Shown piece by piece: positions 60,912 through 64,000 of a stretch of DNA of 64,000 nt. The notes below the pieces were generated by a model, which had not been told where the DNA came from, did not search any database, and saw nothing but the letters and a program-made list of their open reading frames with translations. Made by a program: the position numbers and the translations under genes. Positions within the stretch are counted from its first letter, which is position 1, and each line of letters opens with the position of its first letter. The DNA is from Planctomycetota bacterium (lineage in GTDB: Bacteria; Planctomycetota; UBA11346), in contig BJHQ01000020.1 in assembly GCA_014193115.1 (NCBI GenBank), positions 18,081-82,080 on the forward strand. The letters are read 5' to 3'.

Positions 60912-61745
60912 ATGCGTCAGCGCGCTGCCGGATTGAAATGCATGCTGTTGGTGACGCTCCTGGCCGGGCTTTCCGGCCAGGAGCGTTCGTTTTTCGACGG
61001 CGCTAAGCCGGTAGACGCCGCAGGTCTGGCCAAGATCGCGGCTTTTTCCGCAGGCCAGATCGGCAAGCAGGTCGGCGGTGGTGAATGTTCGCACCTAGCG
61101 GTCGAAGCGCTGCGCGTATCCGGTGCGCATTTCGAGCGCTCGGATTTCGGCCCTGACGCGCCTGGACCAGGCGACTATGTGTGGGGCAGGTTGGTGGGTA
61201 CCGCCACCGCCGGGAAACCGGTCGGTGTCCAGGTCGGCGACATCCTGCAATTCCGCTCCGTTCGCCTGCGATCTGGATTTGGCGTGGCGCTGCGACCCCA
61301 CCACACGGCTATTGTGGCCCAGATCGACGCTGCCGGGCACCCGATGGAAGTGTTCGAGCAGAACATCTCGACGGGTGCCGGTGCGCCTGACCGCACGGTG
61401 CAACGCCGGCCGCTGGACCTGACCACCCTGGTGGATGGCTGGATCCGGGTCTATCAGCCATTGGTGCGTCGCGACCTGCCCAGCCGAACGGTGGTTACGG
61501 TCGTCAACCACACAGCGAATCCAGTGACCGTCGCGGTGCACGTCGAGGGTGCCGCGAGTTCCACCTTTCTCTTAGGATCGGCCGGATCCGACGCGGCGCA
61601 TTTCACGAGATGGATCACGGCCAGTTCCCGGCCAAGGTTGGTTGTTGGCGCCACGTCGCTGCCGATGGAGCAGACCGCGGGATATGCTGTGGCTTCAGGG
61701 CGCTCCGGCCCGACTGTGCAGCGGCTTGCCGATCCGGCGCAGTGA
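60912..61745 (+). CDS. Secreted CHAP/NlpC-like putative peptidase
   Basis: 277 residues with a signal-like N-terminus ('CMLLVTLLAGLSG'). 'IGKQVGGGECSHLAVEALRVSGA' holds a Cys in the position used by CHAP/NlpC-type cysteine peptidases, and 'RPHHTAIVAQID' supplies the His. 'GDILQFRS' and 'VFEQNIS' match the fold. The substrate is unknown; peptidoglycan is possible. Convergent with DUF445, 3 nt apart. Confidence 0.6.
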   Translation: MRQRAAGLKCMLLVTLLAGLSGQERSFFDGAKPVDAAGLAKIAAFSAGQIGKQVGGGECSHLAVEALRVSGAHFERSDFGPDAPGPGDYVWGRLVGTATAGKPVGVQVGDILQFRSVRLRSGFGVALRPHHTAIVAQIDAAGHPMEVFEQNISTGAGAPDRTVQRRPLDLTTLVDGWIRVYQPLVRRDLPSRTVVTVVNHTANPVTVAVHVEGAASSTFLLGSAGSDAAHFTRWITASSRPRLVVGATSLPMEQTAGYAVASGRSGPTVQRLADPAQ

Positions 61746-61748
61746 CGC

Positions 61749-62339
61749 CTAGGAAATCAGCGGCATCACCACGGCCTGGATCAGGCCGATCAGGCCGCCG
61801 AGGATGGCACCGCACCATTCGATCGCCCGGAATTCGCGGTTGGCGATGGTGTTCACCACCGTCTCCAAGCGGTCGAGATCGAAGGTAGCCAATTTTTCCT
61901 CGGCGACCCGGCCGATGTCGATGCGCTTGCCCAGTTCATCTTTCAGGCTGGCGAGCAGCGCCGGCTGGGCCTTCACCAGTTCGACCAGCAACGCGTCGCG
62001 GATGCCCTGGACCCGTTCCTTGGTGATGAACGAACCGATCAGCGGAATCTGCTGGTATTCGGTCAGCTTGGTGGCGATGGCCGCGTCCAGGGCCTGGGCG
62101 ATGCGCGGTTGCAGATCGATGGTGTCGAGCCCGGCCAGCAGCTTGTTGGTATCCACGAGCTCGTTGGCGATGATCCGTCCGACGTCCTTGGCCAGCTGCG
62201 CTTGCCGTCGCGGCAGCAGCCCGCGCAGTCCGAGGAACGGCTTGCGCGGGTGGAAGAGCATCTTCAGCGCCACCCAGTTGGTGGCCCAACCGATCAAGGC
62301 GCCGGTCACCGTCAGCACGGCAATGGAGGTCAAGGACAT
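61749..62339 (-). CDS. DUF445 family membrane protein
   Basis: 196 residues. N-terminal transmembrane segment and the family signature 'GALIGWATNWVALKMLFHPRKPFLGLRGLLPRRQAQLAKDVGRIIANEL'. A second hydrophobic helix is at the C-terminus ('GAILGGLIGLIQAVVMPLIS'). The function is unknown. Shorter than the full-length DUF445 proteins. Confidence 0.9.
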   Translation of the reverse strand: MSLTSIAVLTVTGALIGWATNWVALKMLFHPRKPFLGLRGLLPRRQAQLAKDVGRIIANELVDTNKLLAGLDTIDLQPRIAQALDAAIATKLTEYQQIPLIGSFITKERVQGIRDALLVELVKAQPALLASLKDELGKRIDIGRVAEEKLATFDLDRLETVVNTIANREFRAIEWCGAILGGLIGLIQAVVMPLIS

Positions 62340-62409
62340 GGCCGGAATCGTGGCGGCTCCGGTACTGGCGCCACTGCCCAGGACCCAGCGGCAATCGAAG
62401 AAGAGGAAG

Positions 62410-62482
62410 CGTCCCCGGCAGGACTTGAACCTGCGACCCCCGGTTTAGGAAACCAGTGCTCTATCCACTGAGCTACAGGGAC
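62410..62482 (-). tRNA. tRNA-Arg (anticodon CCT)
   Basis: A canonical cloverleaf: GTCCCTG/CGGGGAC, T8, D arm GCTC-AGTGGATA-GAGC, anticodon arm CTGGT-TTCCTAA-ACCGG, T arm GCAGG-TTCAAGT-CCTGC, G73. CCA is not encoded (CTT follows). Confidence 0.92.
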
Positions 62483-62582
62483 CTTGGATTTCGTGTGAAG
62501 ATTCTTCCATGTGATCTGTCGATGGCAATGCCAGCGCTATTCCCGGACCATCCAAGCGTACTGCATATCAGATGGAAGTGGA

Positions 62583-63059
62583 TCATTGCCAAAAGGCCCA
62601 CCACGACGGCTGCGATTCATCGACCAGTGAACCGTCGGGAGCATAGCGAAAATGCGAATAACTGATGGCTGGACCAACGGTGGTGATGGCGACACGGATG
62701 TCCTTGAAGTGCCCCTTGAAAGAGACGGATCGTGGTGCTGATGCAATCCGGGTGGGAGATTCCAGCTTGGAATGAAAAAGGAGGGTGCCTTTGTTCAGCA
62801 CCGGGTCGATGAATTGTATGTTGATGGAGTTCTTGCACAGCGGCAGCGGTACAACCCGGGTTTCTCCAACATCCAGCGATCTGAGGCGCAAGTACGTGTC
62901 ATTGTACTGGATGGTGATGGGATTGGTCGGCAGTTTCGTGTTGTTTGCGATGATCATCGAAGTCCTGGTGCAACCGATCGTGAAGATCGCGAACAGCAAC
63001 AGGATCACTGTGAAAATGCGCAAGGCTGGCACTTTCGTGTCGTTGTTGATAGTGCTCAC
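62583..63059 (-). CDS. Putative lipoprotein
   Basis: 158 residues from the GTG at 63059, overlapping the exonuclease stop (GTGA). The signal 'IFTVILLLFAIFTIGCTR' has a lipobox-like FTIGC. The mature part is beta-rich and less GC-rich than its neighbours ('NNTKLPTNPITIQYNDTYLRL'), a possible sign of transfer. Family unknown. Confidence 0.6.
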   Translation of the reverse strand: MSTINNDTKVPALRIFTVILLLFAIFTIGCTRTSMIIANNTKLPTNPITIQYNDTYLRLRSLDVGETRVVPLPLCKNSINIQFIDPVLNKGTLLFHSKLESPTRIASAPRSVSFKGHFKDIRVAITTVGPAISYSHFRYAPDGSLVDESQPSWWAFWQ

Positions 63060-63820
63060 CGCAGTGTCACCGACACTGGGCAGTGGTCGCTGCCCAGGAT
63101 GTCGGGATGGATGGCGGCTTCGGCCACGCGGTCGGCCAGGTCCGGGCTGACCGTTCCGTAGTCGATGCGCCATCCGACGTTTTTTGCCCGGGCGCCGCCC
63201 CAGGCGGTCCACCAGGTGTAGGCGCCGATCAGGTCCGGATGGCGTTCGCGGAAGACATCGCGCCAGCCGAGGCCGAGCCAGCGGCTGATCCAGGCCCGTT
63301 CCTCAGGCAGGTATCCGGCGTTGTTCTCGTTGGCCTTGGGTCGGGCGAGATCGATCGGCTGATGGGCGATGTTGTAATCGCCCATCAGCAGGACTTGCCG
63401 TCCACCGCTGCGCAGCTCGCCGCAATAGGCCTCCATCCGGCCGCAGAACGCGAGTTTGTACGCCAGACGTTTGCCGTTCTCCTGGCTGTTGGGGAAATAC
63501 GCCGAGACGATCCACAACGTGCCGAACCGCGCTGCCAGAACCCGGCCTTCGCGGTCGAATTCCGGATCGCCGATGCCGACCCGGATCTCGTCGGGATGCG
63601 ATCGCGACAGGATCGCGACGCTGCTGTACCCGGGTTTTTCCGCGCTGTGCCACACCGTCTGCCAGCCGTCGGGCTCGGCCAGATCGGGTTCCAGGCTGGC
63701 CTCCTGGGCCTTGGTCTCTTGCAGGCAGATCACGTCGGCGCCGACGCAGACATCCCACGGCAGCAGATTTTTTCGGGCGACGGCGCGGATGCCGTTGACG
63801 TTCCAGGAATAGCAGCGCAT
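63056..63820 (-). CDS. xthA: Exodeoxyribonuclease III
   Basis: 254 residues. AP-endonuclease family: 'MRCYSWNVNGIRAV' (Asn), 'ADVICLQETKAQ' (Glu), 'RFGTLWIVSAYFPNSQ', 'LLMGDYNIAH' (DxN), 'GWRIDYGTVSPDLAD' and 'ILGSDHCPV' (DH). Repairs abasic sites. The lipoprotein gene downstream is coupled. The 63821-64000 edge holds no clear gene. Confidence 0.94.
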   Translation of the reverse strand: MRCYSWNVNGIRAVARKNLLPWDVCVGADVICLQETKAQEASLEPDLAEPDGWQTVWHSAEKPGYSSVAILSRSHPDEIRVGIGDPEFDREGRVLAARFGTLWIVSAYFPNSQENGKRLAYKLAFCGRMEAYCGELRSGGRQVLLMGDYNIAHQPIDLARPKANENNAGYLPEERAWISRWLGLGWRDVFRERHPDLIGAYTWWTAWGGARAKNVGWRIDYGTVSPDLADRVAEAAIHPDILGSDHCPVSVTLR

Positions 63821-64000
63821 GGCCGCAGCCTGGCGAACACCGCGTTATCGCCAAGGCGCCTGCCTGGCGAAGTCAGGGCGATTGCATAACCCCCCGCTGG
63901 GTTGCCTTGAAAAAAGTCCTTCGGACGGATCCAGGCCTCTTGGAGCGTTGTGCGGATGCTCCCATCCGCCGATCCTTCGTGCGTCTCCTCCACCTTTCTC

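Noticed and set aside
63730..63993. 87-codon minus-strand ORF upstream of exonuclease III
   Set aside because: Overlaps the xthA start in a different frame with no family similarity or ribosome site.

Overview
The window looks like a chromosome segment from a GC-rich, Gram-negative-type, flagellated bacterium, most likely of the Planctomycetota/PVC group. This is inferred from the mix of an LPS gene (lpxK), flagellar flhB and fliK, a PilM-PilN-like fusion, a Hanks kinase with a large C-terminal domain, an ECF sigma factor with DGPF proteins, DUF350, DUF547, EboE and interspersed GGGAGCGC-type repeats. No rRNA or single-copy phylogenetic marker is present, so the phylum call is tentative.

Layout. 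1-3340: a decayed mobile or defence segment. It holds rloA (AAA ATPase), a broken rloB, a small HTH ORF and the C-terminal half of a serine recombinase with a frameshift, whose reading frame runs into the 3' end of the tmRNA gene (ssrA, minus, 3272-3635; tag AKNTSADDHVEYALAA). 3922-5541: a secreted protein of unknown function. 5719-11576: the most unusual part. A minus-strand tRNA array (about 7085-9305) has a Pol-beta-type nucleotidyltransferase gene downstream on the same strand. Its two promoters share sequence, and each is followed by a leader and a strong intrinsic terminator before the tRNAs. A divergent operon (HTH protein, metallophosphoesterase, HD hydrolase, small membrane protein) starts about 30 nt from the first promoter. 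Two of the seven tRNAs are canonical (Arg-ACG, Phe-GAA). The other five depart from the consensus: missing U8, A14 or U33, extra nucleotides before the D arm, a 29-nt anticodon arm, or a long variable arm on an anticodon-GUU tRNA. 11788-16178: an ECF42-like sigma factor with DGPF/YCII proteins, a SnoaL-like protein, a DoxX-like protein and a DUF1801 protein. 16286-24353: aldo/keto reductase, PRC-barrel, SRAP, PilM-PilN fusion, porin and lipoprotein genes.

24436-35301: mixed housekeeping genes (LemA, RsmB-like methyltransferase, IlvE, radical SAM, DUF547, TatD, FlhB, LpxK, EctB-like aminotransferase). 35302-40720: TetR and DUF350 genes between two copies of a roughly 165-bp direct repeat, then Sua5/TsaC (tRNA t6A), EboE, tRNA-Met and a tandem cold-shock-domain protein with a long leader. 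40757-49544: PhyH/AraC pair, aroK, Ser/Thr kinase, rnpA-yidD, FHA protein and fliK. 49703-64000: YebC, EndoIII-like protein, GH38 alpha-mannosidase, PAP2, RNase D, a heparinase-like secreted protein, QueC, rhodanese, a CHAP-like protein, DUF445, tRNA-Arg(CCT), a lipoprotein and exonuclease III.

Several dispersed genes serve tRNA biology (Sua5, QueC, RnpA, RNase D, tmRNA). The rest is ordinary mosaic chromosome. All calls are from reading the sequence; no database search was possible.
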